Source of the DNA: Phlegmacium glaucopus
Taxonomy: Eukaryota > Basidiomycota > Agaricomycetes > Agaricales > Cortinariaceae
NCBI GenBank assembly: GCA_015039465.1
Contig: MU130696.1
Location: 496,001-560,000, forward strand
Length of the DNA stretch: 64,000 nucleotides
Reading direction: 5' to 3'
The notes under the pieces are model-generated. The model saw nothing but the letters and a program-made list of their open reading frames with translations, made no database searches and was not told the origin of the DNA. This document shows, in pieces, positions 45,237 through 57,145 of the stretch. The position numbers were made by a program, and so were the translations under genes. Within the stretch, counting starts at the first letter, position 1. Every line of letters begins with the position of its first letter.

Positions 45237-47863
45237 CTATCCACCCGGGGTAAGGCTCGACCCTCGACTACGAATATTCTCCTTCGACTGCCGTTTTGAC
45301 TGAAGACTCATAGCTCGAGCACCACTCCGACGAATGCCATTTAACATCGTTCGGTCTCCGGCAGTATCGGCATATTCCGGAGCTCCAGTTTTGGGGGCCG
45401 AATGTGAGATGGAGCCCAATCCATTGAGAGCCCAACCGACTTCCACACCACATTTGATGCTCCACAGCCATGTCAGCAAAAATACTGGAGTGCTGATCAA
45501 CACATTAAGAACCGCGAATAGGTCTGGGTATCTTGAAGGTGGGTTTATCACCATTTCCAATCCATGCAAACATAAAATAGCCGTGTATACAGCCTGAATT
45601 TTTATAATCTTCTTAAAAAAAGGAAAACTGCAAAGCGAACGGTACTCACCATGGAGAGAAACTGAATGAACGATCGTAGTGGCCATAATCGTACCGGGTT
45701 GTAACCAATCAATCTATTCCATAGTAATAAAGTTGCAATATATTGCACGCCGAGACCATCTTTTTTTAGGAGAGGCCACATGCTATCAAAGTCAAATGAG
45801 GAACGTCTAACCGACCATAGAGAGGGCACGGTTACCTGAAAACAGCAACATTATTGACCAACGCACCCCACGAGTAAACTGCAGAATCCACAGAAGCGCC
45901 TGACAAAAGGAGAGTAATAGGCAAGAGAGGTAACAGGATCGTCTTCTCATGCACTTGGAACGAAAACAAAAAGAACGACATTGATGAGCTTAGAAGCGCA
46001 TAAGGGAGTAAAGGCAGAAATGGAGTTTGTTCTTCTCTGGCAGCAACAGCTTGTTTATTGAGGTTTTGGGAGTGCTGAATGCCAGCCCTTAGAAGCCCCA
46101 CGACAGCAGGTAAAAATCCCAACGCCGTGAAGAATGTTGAAAGCTTGACAAGGATTCCACGAGATGCCCAGGCCTTCCACTTAAAAACCACGTTAGATGC
46201 ACACCAAAAATTTGCAACCTTATCTTCAAACAACCCTCGAGCAAAGGGGAATATTCGAGAGATTGGGTCAAGGATGGTAGAGAAGGAGGCAAATGGTGGA
46301 AGGAAGGGTAGGAAAAGAAGAAGGAACGTCGAGGCAGTAACGAGCGCCAAACGAGTAAATAGCCGACCTCTGGCGCAAACATGAGCAATAACAATATTAA
46401 ACGTGCGAAATGATAAATACCCTTCAATAGGGCCTAAGTACAGGCATTTTGCAAGAAGATACGAGCCAATTGCAGGTGCATAGTACAATGCCATTTGCTT
46501 GAATCCAAGACTCAGAACGAAGAAAAATGCTCCAATGAGATCTTGTCCAGTAGCAAAGAAGTTGAGAGAAAGGAGTGTAAAGCCTATATATCGGACATGA
46601 GCTCTGCCTACCATCGTGGAAAATGGTTGTAAGATACCTAGCATGACAGAATTATATTGAAAATGACCAAAATCGATCAGTAGCAAGGCGGGTTGTAATA
46701 TGAGCGTGAGGAACGCTAACTCCTGGGAAAATGGATAATATCTTTAGCACATACAGCATCAAGAAACCAGCTTGAAGTACCTGTGTGTGTTTTGACCGAC
46801 TTGCTTGCCATGTCCGAGAGAACATGAATAAAGCTGGCACATACACAAGTGCATCCAACACAACCACAGTTGTCCGCATAAATAGCTTGCTTTCGGGGGA
46901 CTCGACACCCCGAGATCTGTCCAATGCCACCCATACTGGGTTAATGTAATTAGCACTACAATGTTCATGGCGGTTAGCCTAGACCTAGTTGGACTTGAAT
47001 TGAATAGACATACACGATCCCACAAATCCACGAAACATACGCCGTCAGTGGTGGATAATCCAAACCCCAGTACGGCAAATCATACGTATACCATTGGCGA
47101 AACGGTAGGTGGACAGTCAATTCCATCCAATGTCTTTGGGCTTCATAGTCCCCAAACATCGGTGGAATACTTTGACCTATAACGGATCTGTAAGGACAAG
47201 TAACCGAAAGTCTCTAGTTCAGGTTACCAACCTGAATATGAGCCCAATCCAATGGCGAATTTGACCAACGTCGCAGCGGCAATGGCCCCAGGTACAACCC
47301 AGTCCTTGATACCTTGTTTATGCATCCACCGTATCCAGCGCCTACCCATGGCAGTATCTTTAGCCTCATGAACCTTTCCACTACTTCTTCCAACATCTAC
47401 ATTGGCTTCTTGATGTTCCTGTTCAAAAAGTGAACTGAAGCTTGGACGATGAGATTTGAAGCGGTGGCGAATCAGGGAGAAGGGCTGTTGATTATTTCCA
47501 GTTATGAACTGCGGTGAAGAAGGGCGAGAAGAGGTGGTCGAGAGTGCAGGTGAGTGTAGCCAGTGTTGGCTTGCTGAGCTTTCAAGTAGATGTCGACGTG
47601 GGGTAGGCGAAAGAATGAAAGGGACATCGGCTTGTTGTCCTCTATACACAACCAGCGGTAAGCAAGCCTATAAAACATATTTTGTTATAACATTGTGGAA
47701 TTCACATTGTAGTATTATTGACTTTGAGGTTACTGGTAGAGTGCTGCGAGGTAGATTCAACGTATACTGTTGATGTACTCGAATTTGAGAATCTAGGGTG
47801 TAATGCAGAGGTGCGACTGCGTTTCCATGAGTTCTCTGGGGGGAGAGCGGAAAGCTCGTCCAT
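45237..47863 (-). CDS. ALG6: Dolichyl-P-Glc:Man9GlcNAc2-PP-dolichol alpha-1,3-glucosyltransferase
   Basis: ER membrane glycosyltransferase that adds the first glucose to the lipid-linked oligosaccharide used for N-glycosylation. The first exon ([17 protein letters not shown], start 47863) and a long Ser/Pro-rich cytosolic extension of about 130 residues precede the first helix ([19 protein letters not shown]). The catalytic loop is [22 protein letters not shown] and [17 protein letters not shown], with the conserved D-Y-P-P. Many helices follow, including [29 protein letters not shown] and [29 protein letters not shown], both diagnostic of ALG6/ALG8. The WGLDYPP form points to ALG6. The C-terminus after the last helix is an Arg/Ser-rich tail. 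The N-terminal extension is long compared with yeast. Confidence 0.88.
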
Positions 47864-47973
47864 ACTCTGCAGTGGTGGTTAACAGATGCCGCTCTCAATA
47901 CACCGGGCCGTTGAATAGCAAGTTAGGATTAGATAATTGATCCGAGAGAACCAACAAGTATATTGTGATCTAA

Positions 47974-49091
47974 CTAATCCTTAAGGTCTTTACCTTCAAT
48001 CACTGACTCTCCATCTTCCGTGAATTTAACATTGTTCTATTTCATGTACATTAGAAACAAGGTTCCATATTTGAATTATGTGGAACACTCACTTCGTGCA
48101 CGGAGGATTTACCGACGTATTTGGTATGATCTATGATAAAGGCGCGTCAACAAGACAGTAAAGGGTCCCAAGCTTAGAACATACATCCATAGGCAACGAG
48201 GTCTCCAGCAGGGTTGGTGAAGTCAACGCGGGTATAAGCAAGCTGTTTCCCTGATCCTCCAAATAAGACATAGATATCTCGAAGAGAAATGGTTACCGCC
48301 TACCCATTGCTGTCAGGACTGCCTTGGCATGAAGAGTATCGCCCACTCTCCCCGCTGGTCGAACAAAGGAAGTCCCGATATCTGTCGAAACGCCTGTCAT
48401 AAAGTGACCTTTAGTCGCGACAGCAAGCGATCCTAGGGTATCTGTGAGTGACAGGATAAGACCACCATGCACTGCTCAGTGTTTCCGTTAAAAACCCGTG
48501 AAAGTTCAGTCAGAAAAGAGATTGTACCAGTCTATCTTTGCGTCAGGTTGGGAGCTGGGATAGAAAAAGGTTTACGCACTCCAACTCGGTTTGCTTTATT
48601 GAGAATATAAGTTTAAACTTGGGCTTCCTGAGGGGTCAAGAACATACTATTATACTGCTCGACTTTCAGCGATGCTTCCACCGAGCCTGGTACGGCGCGG
48701 TGAATTACAAGCTATATAGGTCAAAAGCCGGTTTTCCTTTCAGTGACAGTCCTCGTATGTTAAAAATCCACATCACGTTGGGAAAGCATTGCGCATCGTG
48801 GCCTGTTTACACTTCCGTAAGCACCAACTCATAGAAGGGACAGCAGGTTCACCCTTGTTGTCTACAAAATGCTTCCAAACCTATCAGCGAATATTGAATG
48901 AGGCCCTTAGACATCAATTTATGGCAAGGGTGGGCGTACCCTGCGTGTAAAGCGCGTACATGCCGCCATTGAAGTCACGGTAGTGGATTAGGAGAAATTG
49001 ATCTCATTACAATACCCTTTCGTCTGTCGACAGTAACCTCCATCATTTGCGCTTCACTCCACGCGTTTTTGGGAACATGATCAAGTGACAT
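47974..49091 (-). CDS. Hotdog-fold acyl-CoA thioesterase (ACOT13/4HBT-like)
   Basis: Predicted thioesterase. The conserved core is spread over small exons: VEASLKVEQYN, then VHGGLILSLTDTLGSLAVA (the hotdog helix, H-G-G), then TGVSTDIGTSFVRPAGRVGDTLHAKAVLTAMGKQLAYTRVDF and VAYGDHTKYVGKSS. The last exon gives NNVKFTEDGESVIEGKDLKD. I place the start at 49091 (MSLDHVPKNAWSEAQ). The exons between 48520 and 49030 are uncertain because several short introns must be guessed. The start is only 51 bp from the divergent start of the acyl-CoA dehydrogenase-like gene, suggesting shared control of acyl-CoA metabolism. Confidence 0.72.
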
Positions 49092-49142
49092 TCTATAAAC
49101 GTCCAGATGGTCTTACACATATTGTTGCTATAGTCCACAACA

Positions 49143-51350
49143 ATGCGTATTGAAGATGGCTTTCAGCCGGTAAGTATCACTCGTATCATCAAAATTCAGA
49201 GCTGATTTCACAGAATGTGTAGATTCCGTTCTCGGAACAGAACGCATACACGAATGATCCTGTCCTACCTGGCCTGCTCAAGCGTTCATTGCCTAAGAGG
49301 TGCCAATACACCCCATTGACTTAATTACCGGCTAATGGTAGTTTGCAGTATCTTCGACGAACTAGAGCAGGATCTTATACGTCTTGGCACAGAGGTTGTA
49401 ACGGGTGCGTCTTCCCATCATCCATTTCAAGTCACTTATTTTACCCTTTTCCAGCCATCCGTTCTCTCAGCGATAGCTCTCGAGTACATCCCCCCACATT
49501 AGTTCAATATGACCAATGGGGTCGGCGCATAGACCATCTTCAGACTAGTGAAGGATGGCGCGAACTCAAGGCTATATCCCAACGAGAAGGATTACCTGGC
49601 ATATTTTACGAACGGAAATACAACGAGTATAGTCGGACTTATGGGTTTGCCAAGGTAGCCCTCCTCGTTGGAGATACAAACGAGGTTCGTCCTGGCGCCA
49701 TTCATGGGTCCACATATATTCATATTTCATGCGCAGATCTTCTGTCCTATAAGCATGACAGACGGCACCGCCAGAGTGATTGAACTTATGGGATCCCCAA
49801 AGATGAAGGAAGAGATCTTTCCTCGATTGATCAGGTAGGAAACCATTCAACGGCACTTCCAGAAACCTACAGTACTCAACAACAGACTTTTGAAAGCCGT
49901 GATCCTGCTTTGGCATTTACCTCTGGCCAATGGATGACAGAAGTAAGCTATACGCATTGAGTTGTGTTCCATAGGAACTGAGTATATCTAGCGCCCCGGC
50001 GGGTCTGATGTATCGCAGACGGAGACTGTCGCGCATCCAACCGGCTCGAATCATAAATATGGACCCCGGTATACCCTCAATGGCGTGAAATGGTTCTCCA
50101 GTGCTACGGACAGCGAAGTTTCTGTTGCACTTGCTCGTACCGGATCTTTAAAGGATGGCTCCAGAGGATTGTCCTTGTTCCTTGTTCCTTTACGCCTACC
50201 TTTACTGAGAGGTCCTCTTGATCCCATCCCTCCTCCAACAAGCAACAACATTTTGGTGCATCGTTTGAAGAATAAGATCGGCACTCATATCTTACCTACC
50301 GCAGAGCTCAATTTAGAGTCTGCTGAAGGGTATCTCATCGGACCGCTTGGTCAAGGCGTTAAGAACATCTCTCCGGTGCTCAACATCACACGTTTATGGT
50401 CTGCTATGTCCTCTATTGGAAAGCTACGTAAATGTCTCGCCATTGCGACGTCTTACGCCAAAGTTCGGGCCATCCAGAGTGGAACCATACTTCTCAAGGA
50501 TACGCCCATCCACGTTGAACAGCTTGCTTCTGTGAACCTGTTGTATCGAGCCTTGACACACCTTACTTTCGGCGTCATCGGGCTCCTCGGAAAAGCAGAG
50601 TCTGGAATTTCGACACCAGACGAACTTCGTAGGCTGAGGATGTTGACTCCTGTGGTCAAAGGTTACACGGCAGAAAAGTCATGCACTGGAATGGAGGAGG
50701 CTATGGCTGCCATGGGAGGTGCTGGCTACATGGAAGAAAATGGGTTTGGTCGAGCTATCAGGGACTCACTTGTGGAAAAGTAGGTCTCTCTAGTTCTGAA
50801 CTAACTGAAAGACCTGTTAACAATCAAGTAGAATATGGGAAGGCACTATTGTAGTACTGGCATTGGATCTTAGTCGACCTGCCCGCGAACCCGACACGAT
50901 GAAAGCATTTACTTCAGTAAGTACCTTTATAGGACGAAGATCATCCATCCTAACGAAGCTTCTTTCGTCTAGTGGACAAATTCAGTGATAAAATCCTGTC
51001 CAAAAAAGCTGGAAGACCAATTAGCTCATGCTCTTAATATATTGAGAGAGGCTATCGAAGAATTTGCGTCATCATTCCAGCAGCCAATGGCACCACTAGT
51101 CCCAAGGCCCGCGCTCATATTGGCTGGAGTAATCGCTTCAAGTATATATCTACTGGAGCATGCTGTTTGGTCATTCACGACCAATGAAGCATCGCTTGAA
51201 GTTGACATCGAGGTTTTCAGACGCTGGGTAATCGAAGGTGATGCCGTGGCAGCAATTGCTTCAGTTAGAAGGGCCAAGAAGCATGCCGGCGAGCGAGTCG
51301 AGATTAATTCCACGATCGTATTTGGCGCCCCCACCAAGTCTAAATTATGA
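49143..51350 (+). CDS. Acyl-CoA dehydrogenase-family flavoprotein, AidB-like
   Basis: FAD-dependent acyl-CoA dehydrogenase superfamily member closest in layout to AidB/ACAD proteins. The start is MRIEDGFQP, followed after short introns by NAYTNDPVLPGLLKRSLP. The N-domain has SEGWRELKAISQREGLPG and the motif CPISMTDGTARVIELMGSP. The beta domain reads AFTSGQWMTERPGGSDVSQTET and NGVKWFSSATDSEVSVALART. The C-domain includes GTHILPTAELNLESAEGYLIG, TRLWSAMSSIGKLRKCLAIA, MEEAMAAMGGAGYMEENG and IWEGTIVVLALDLSR, where G-E-G-T normally positions FAD (E-G-T here). A helical C-terminal extension ends at 51350. Its role may be branched or short-chain acyl-CoA oxidation or alkylation response; the sequence does not settle it. 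Confidence 0.83.
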
Positions 51351-51440
51351 ATGGGCATAACTGGTATTTGGGATGTAACACTGTACATTGCTTCATGTAA
51401 ATATACAAGATAGTTTTTTAAAAAGTCCATGCAGAGACCA

Positions 51441-52231
51441 CTATGGAGGAGAAAAGGGCACAATATGACAGCTGTAGCTTGTGGCATCAACGAATGAAAT
51501 GAGAATCGTTTCAGTGGGGATACTCACCCGAGCATTCCTCGGCCTCCCCAATTTTTACGAGGCGTAAGAGTCAAGAAGACTGTCTTATCTGAACGAATGA
51601 CTCGTATTGAGATAGATTGCTAAATTCATTTGCAATTATCAGGTTCAATATGTCAGCTTTCGAAAAGAAGGTGAAGGAACACTGACATTTTCATTTTCTG
51701 CGACTAGATCTGCCAGTGGTTGAAGAGAACTCAACTGGAATGAGCTTTCATCCAACTGTCCAAACTTTACGACAAGATCGCCTCTTTGTAGGGCCTACAG
51801 ATATCTTTGTTTCATTTCTAATGTATATACAATAGATAAGTACGCACGGCTTCTGCAGCGGGGCTTCCGGGCGCTACCCCATCGACTTTCGCAAAAGGTT
51901 TCAAGGGACGCTCACTGCTACTGGAGTCGTTTTGACTTGATGCCAATGAAGGGTTGTATATCCCTTCCAGAGCTTTCCCAATCGCATCTATCACCGCTTT
52001 CAAATCATTTCTCAACTCTATGATCCGCACTCTTGCTCCTCGCACAGCATAAATATCAATATCTGCACGGGGAAAGCCTTCAAGGTCCACAAGTGGAGTC
52101 TGCATTGTAACATTATTGGCTTTGAGGATGGATATGTGAGTTTCTAGTTCTGCTTCAATGTTGGTCTTTTGAGCCATTAGTGCGCGTGCTTGTTCCGCTG
52201 GGCTTTCTGGGGATGGGAGAATGAATCCCAT
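51441..52231 (-). CDS. NAS2: 26S proteasome assembly chaperone PSMD9/Nas2
   Basis: Base-assembly chaperone of the 26S proteasome that binds the Rpt5 C-terminus. The start MGFILPSPESPAEQARALMAQK is followed by a coiled coil (TNIEAELETHISILKANN). After that comes TPLVDLEGFPRADIDIYAVRGARVRIIELRNDLKAVI, the conserved N-domain signature. A linker leads to the PDZ domain: PFAKVDGVAPGSPAAEA, then ALQRGDLVVKFGQLDESSFQ, then SISIRVIRSDKTVFLTLTPRKNWGGRGMLG. The final exon gives YSCHIVPFSPP. The gene converges with the acyl-CoA dehydrogenase-like gene, 90 bp away. Typical length of about 220 residues. Confidence 0.9.
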
Positions 52232-53045
52232 ATTGTTAAATTGAAAGAGATATGTAAGTATAAAACGGTTGAACACGCGTCAGCATAGACGGCTTGTTTT
52301 TATCTGTTAGGAGCTTGGCGTAATCGCACAGCCACAGCCGTTCTTTATGGCAACCTCCAAATGGCTTATGGACCTATCTTACAGGTACCCCTTTTGTACA
52401 ACCGCCTGTCAAAAGGTGAGTGTGTCGAAATACTCAAAACGGAGATTTTTTTTCTTCTGTTTTTGCAAGGCCAATTCCGCCACCTAGGTACAAATCAGGT
52501 AACTGTACATCCAATAGTGTACAACACGCTCGGGAACCCTTCTATGCGACGTGTAACACCATGAACTCGACGTGGATTTGAGACTTGTTTCGCATCCAGA
52601 CCAACTGCTGAGTCGTGATCGCTATCTGGTTCGGACTGCTTGGTGGCCGAGTCTGAAGAGTATCATAATTTTCTTCTGGCCCGCTCTCGCTCAGTGATAT
52701 ATATAGTGTGTATTTCTATTGCAAATTATGGAATCCGATAATGGAATCAAGTGCACATGATATTTGAAATTTAAATATGTCGGGGCTTTTAATTCACCTG
52801 TGCTGATCTTCAGTAAATCATCGTACGATAGTCGTACGATTCTACCCTACTCACCACCAAAAATAACCTCTGTAGATCGTGGTCGTCTGCAAGTCATCCT
52901 ATTTATACTTTGTGGGAATCACTGTCTATCACTGTGAGACGCTCAAAAAGTGCTAGCTAGTAAATTGTTCCGCTCACGGACACAGACGGACATTTTTTAA
53001 TTACATAAAAACTACGCCCCCTCTCCCCCTTTCTCCATTCCAAGG
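52232..53045. other. Divergent intergenic region
   Basis: About 800 bp between NAS2 (minus) and ARO7 (plus). A pyrimidine-rich stretch lies just before the ARO7 start (about 53020-53035). I see no coding frame with a motif and no RNA gene. Confidence 0.5.
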
Positions 53046-54200
53046 ATGCCTTCACTGAACTTCATGACTGGCGAAGATCCACTATCGTTGGATCGCATCC
53101 GCTCCGTCCTGGTTAGGTTAGAGGATACAATCATTTTTTCACTCATAGAACGTGCCCAATTTGCGCACAACCCACGGATGTACCAGAGAGGCTCATTCAA
53201 AGAGCTTACTCAGATAGGCTTCGATGGAACCTGGCTAGATTGGTTTCTGAAAGAAATAGAATCATTCCACGGTATGTTATTGATAATCTTTTTTACATGA
53301 ACCCCTATTCTTAGCATAGATTCTTACCCCCTCCAGCGAAAGCTCGTCGTTACACAAGGTGACGGATTCTGTACATCTTATCACTTTTCATCTATCGATA
53401 ACGGAGTTACATTTGTAGTCCAGATGAATATCCTTTCTCTAACGATCTACCTGAGCCCGTGCTCCCACGTTTGGAATTCCCCCCTATTCTTCATCCAAAT
53501 AAAATCAACGTCAACCCATCCATTCTCTCTTTTTACACATGTGCAATCGTTCCTCGTATTACACACAGAGCATCGCTTGTGCTTGCTACAAAAAAAAGGG
53601 CTCAGGGTATTATTGGTAACGACGAATACGAAGATGACGGCAACTATGGAAGTGCAGCGACGCTTGACGTAGAAGTCCTTCAGTCGATTAGCAAACGAGT
53701 CCATTACGGTCCGTGTGATATTATGGGATACTACCATGGTTTAAACCACGAAGCTAACAAATCTATCCACAGGGAAATTTGTCTCCGAGTCCAAGTTCGC
53801 CGAAAACCCAGCTGCCTTTATTCCCCACATCCTAAAACCGAACCGTGAGGCTCTCGAAGCCTTGATCACCAAACCCGAAGTGGAACGGAGACTTCTCTTA
53901 CGGCTGCAGAAAAAAGCGGCCACGTATGCACAAGACATCGTTGAAGGTGATACCAAGGAGCTGAACGGAAAGAGCAAGGAGCTGAACGGAAAGGGCAAAA
54001 TCGATGTGGATGGAGTCGTAGACCTCTACGAGAGTTACATCATTCCTTTGACAAAGGAGGTCGAGGTGAGGGTTCTTCTTTTTGACATGGTCGCTGCCTA
54101 ACTGTTCCTGATGACGTACTATTAGATCGATTATCTTCTCTGTCGCCTTGCAGGATTATCTAAGGAGGAAATTGATACCCTATCTAAACCGAAAATTTAA
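53046..54200 (+). CDS. ARO7: Chorismate mutase (AroQ-type)
   Basis: Converts chorismate to prephenate, the branch point to phenylalanine and tyrosine. The start [42 protein letters not shown] is the classic helix 1 of fungal enzymes. Next come [11 protein letters not shown] and, after two introns, [24 protein letters not shown]. Then [53 protein letters not shown] and [16 protein letters not shown] helix residues ([18 protein letters not shown]) follow. Before the last helix is a short hydrophilic insertion with two copies of KELNGK. The C-terminus is [28 protein letters not shown]. Regulation by Trp and Tyr, as in yeast Aro7, is likely but not shown by the sequence. Confidence 0.9.
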
Positions 54201-54559
54201 AGGATCTGTAGACTTGTCAATCTAGGAGGAATATAAGGGAGAATACACCGGCTATAAGGAAGGAAGAATCTGCATAGTCGAATATACCTATTGCTTGTTT
54301 TTGACATTAGATATTTTGGAGGAATGAACATATAGATATTTTGTCAGATTCATGTATTACAAACACAAAAAAGAAAGGAGTGGTGTAGATAATCCTCCTA
54401 GACGAGATCTGATAAGCAAAACCATCTAGAAATTGGAGCAGCGTGGTATCCAAAGGTATGGTAATGCAGCAGTGGTAAACGAATGTGAGTACGCAGGGTA
54501 TGGGTTCATAGGGTGATAAAATTAAACAAAAGAGATGAAGCTGGCGTGTTTTTCTGGTC
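54201..54559. other. Convergent intergenic region
   Basis: 3' flanks of ARO7 and the septin-like gene. No gene or repeat identified. Confidence 0.5.
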
Positions 54560-56782
54560 TCACAGTCCTAGATCTACACATTCGAGACAAGTTTCAGCAT
54601 AGAGATATATCAGAGTGTAGAAACTGACCTTCAAACAAACGTTGTCTCTCTTCTTCAGAGATCTGGCGAGTAGCGCGCCGCGCTAGAAGTTTTTCAGTCC
54701 TATAATTTTCATAGAGAACTTCCTTGGTGTGAATCTTGAGTAGCTAGTAAAGGTAGTCTAGTCAGGTATATGAACAAGGCTGGAAATAATGTCGAGACTG
54801 ACCTTTAAATGAGTGGATAAAACGGCTGTTCGTAGAGCAGCAAAATCACAGTGGTTGGGGTCAAGAACATCCACTGTGCCCCATCTGAACTTCCTTATGA
54901 AAACGCCTTTTAAGTCGTCTGGAGGACCAGGCAGATGGGTGAAATTTCGAGAACTGTGAATGGAGGCTGGCGTTTTTGGCACGATATCTGGATCACCGTC
55001 GACAGATTGCCGCTTGGGAGTTGACATATTCATGGCTTCGCTGTCCGTAGAAGTACGTCGAGACCGACGCTTATTGGGTTCTGGAGCAATCAAAGCAAAG
55101 GGCATAAGGGCAGTGAGGTCTGTCTTGGCCACGATACGAGCTGAAAACCGTATGTTTGCAACACTCTCCTTGTCATTGGCGTCCGGAGAGACAGGTTCGC
55201 GAATGTCCTCAGCAACTTGGGAGAGATCACGACGAGACCTTGAATGGGACAAACCCCTGACCCCATGTCGAGTTGGGCGGAGCTTGATGACAGGACGTGA
55301 TTTCCTCTCGAGTTCATCATCCTCATCCTCACTCAGCGCCTCTTCCTCAGGCGACTCCTGAACACCATTTCCATGACCATTCCCGTTCGTTTCGTGATCA
55401 GGAGTAACGAATTGGGTTTGTCTCTTCTGGTGCGTACTGGGTTCACTTTTCTTTGTGGGTCCAAATACACCAAAATCAAGACCTGCTTCTGCGAGACCAG
55501 TGCGAACTATTAGAAGGATCATTTTAGCTTCTCTGTATTACGTCTCAAAAAAGTCTTTTTAAACTCACTAGCATTCTTGGCTGCCAGCAACTTCTCATCC
55601 GTCAACGAGTCAGCACGAGCTATCACAGGCAAGACATTGGTTCGAGTAGACAACCTCCGAATCACCCGAATTTCTGCAGGAGACATCGTCAGAGCTGCAT
55701 TGCTCTCCTCATCGTCCGATTCATCTCCAGAAGATGTGTCAGGAACGAGGTCTGGAGGAACAGAAACGGTCGTTTCTGAACGTGTTTTCGAAGGCAAGGT
55801 AGAGAGAGCACCTCGAGATTCATCAGTCATGATTGAGGCTGTATCAATCATGTAGATGCAGCTATACGTGTATTAGTCTCAAGTTGGGAGAAATCCGCAC
55901 CGGGACTCACAGATGAATATGTTGGTCTCCTTTGCTCTGTCGAATAACTTTGGATTCCTGGGAAGACCAGTTAGAGAGTGTAGGAGTAAACGCGTTGAAG
56001 AAAAAGAGGTATGTACTTCAGTCATAGTATCTGCATATTGTGCGTCCACATACTTGATAATACTCGTGACCTGACGTTCAAGCTTCAACTCGCGACCTTC
56101 TTGAAAATCGAGGCCAGGGGTGTCAATGACTGAAAACAAGACTCTGTCGAAACGCGACTCGCATATCTCGACACAGGCAGTTTGAATTGCCTGAGTTGCC
56201 TTTGTTGACCCCTTTAAAAACTGATCTACAGCTGCCTTTTGGTCCGCAGTTGCGCTGGGAGATATATCGGCTGTTTCCAACAAGAGACGAAGGAGAGAAG
56301 TCTTTCCTGTGCCTTTCCCGCCAACGACCTAATTCAAGGTGGTAAATGACGACGACAACAAAAAAGAACAAAAGCACCAAAAGAATTGAACTGACCATAA
56401 GATTGAATGTAGGAGGAATGCGAGCCCGTCGCTGGCCTAACCTAGCAGCAGATAAAGGAGGAACCTTTTTGTCAAAGGCAGAAGGTGGATTTTTCGACGT
56501 GAAGAAAGTAGCAGATTTGCGAGTTTCATCGGTGGCCTTCTCTGTGGATTGCCGAAACGGTTTATGAAAGGATATGGGTCCCTGTTCAAGCCCTGGAAAG
56601 GAGATTTTAGTCGCACCTTGAGGTGTGACTACGTCGGGTGGGGTCTGCCGAATTGCAGCAATGTCCACGAGGTCTTCAGGCCATGGAAGAATACCCTGAC
56701 TATTCAATTCTGGCAGGGAGGGAGAAGTTCGAATGCGTGGGGCGTCGGGTTCTTTCTTTGGTTTACGTCGAAAGGAAAACAT
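54560..56782 (-). CDS. Divergent septin-type GTPase
   Basis: Septin-superfamily GTPase, spliced from about seven exons. The N-terminus MFSFRRKPKKEPDAPRIRTS is basic, as expected for membrane association. The P-loop reads GGKGTGKTSLLRLLLE after an intron. The G3 motif is intact (VLFSVIDTPGLDFQEG), followed by QHIHLCIYMIDTAS. The G4 motif is ARAD (VLPVIARADSLTDEKL). The septin unique region carries FIRKFRWGTVDVLDPNHCDFAALRTAVLSTHLK. Compared with canonical septins it has two long insertions: about 50 acidic residues before G4, and about 140 disordered residues between G4 and the W-G motif. The C-terminus is a short helix (HTKEVLYENYRTEKLL) and ends RQRLFEDLGL. It may be a non-core septin. The neighbouring gene is a paralog. 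Confidence 0.8.
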
Positions 56783-57145
56783 AGCAATATGTTAAAAGAA
56801 AGGAAATGGAAGAGAAAGAGGAAATAGTGATGGGCTTCGGTGAGTATTGAGGCACTACTGTAGCTTTGGGAACGCGAGGGTCAAGTGAAAAGGTATACCC
56901 CTTTTGGCCGTCATTCTATCAATCAACACAAGTTCACACACCGGTTATAGATTCCGAATATAGAACAAAACAACAAAAAAAAAAGAAGGGACTATATTCG
57001 CGATAACAAATACACATTCAGTTCCGCTGCAATAGGTCAGCTCGGTACTGACCCAATATTTAACCCTTGAAAACAGCAAAAACCAACAAGAGAACATGGG
57101 TCAAAGTAATAATAATCTACATAGGAAGTGAAAAAATCAAAGCAT
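56783..57145. other. Intergenic region
   Basis: 363 bp, promoter of the septin-like gene and 3' flank of the septin/zinc-cluster gene. An A-rich stretch lies at about 56970-56985. Nothing coding recognised. Confidence 0.5.

Noticed and set aside
54960..55361. Plus-strand open frame of 133 codons within the septin-like gene
   Set aside because: It is the reverse of the Asp/Glu/Ser-rich insertion, reads as Ser-rich low complexity and conflicts with the septin exon that carries clear family motifs.
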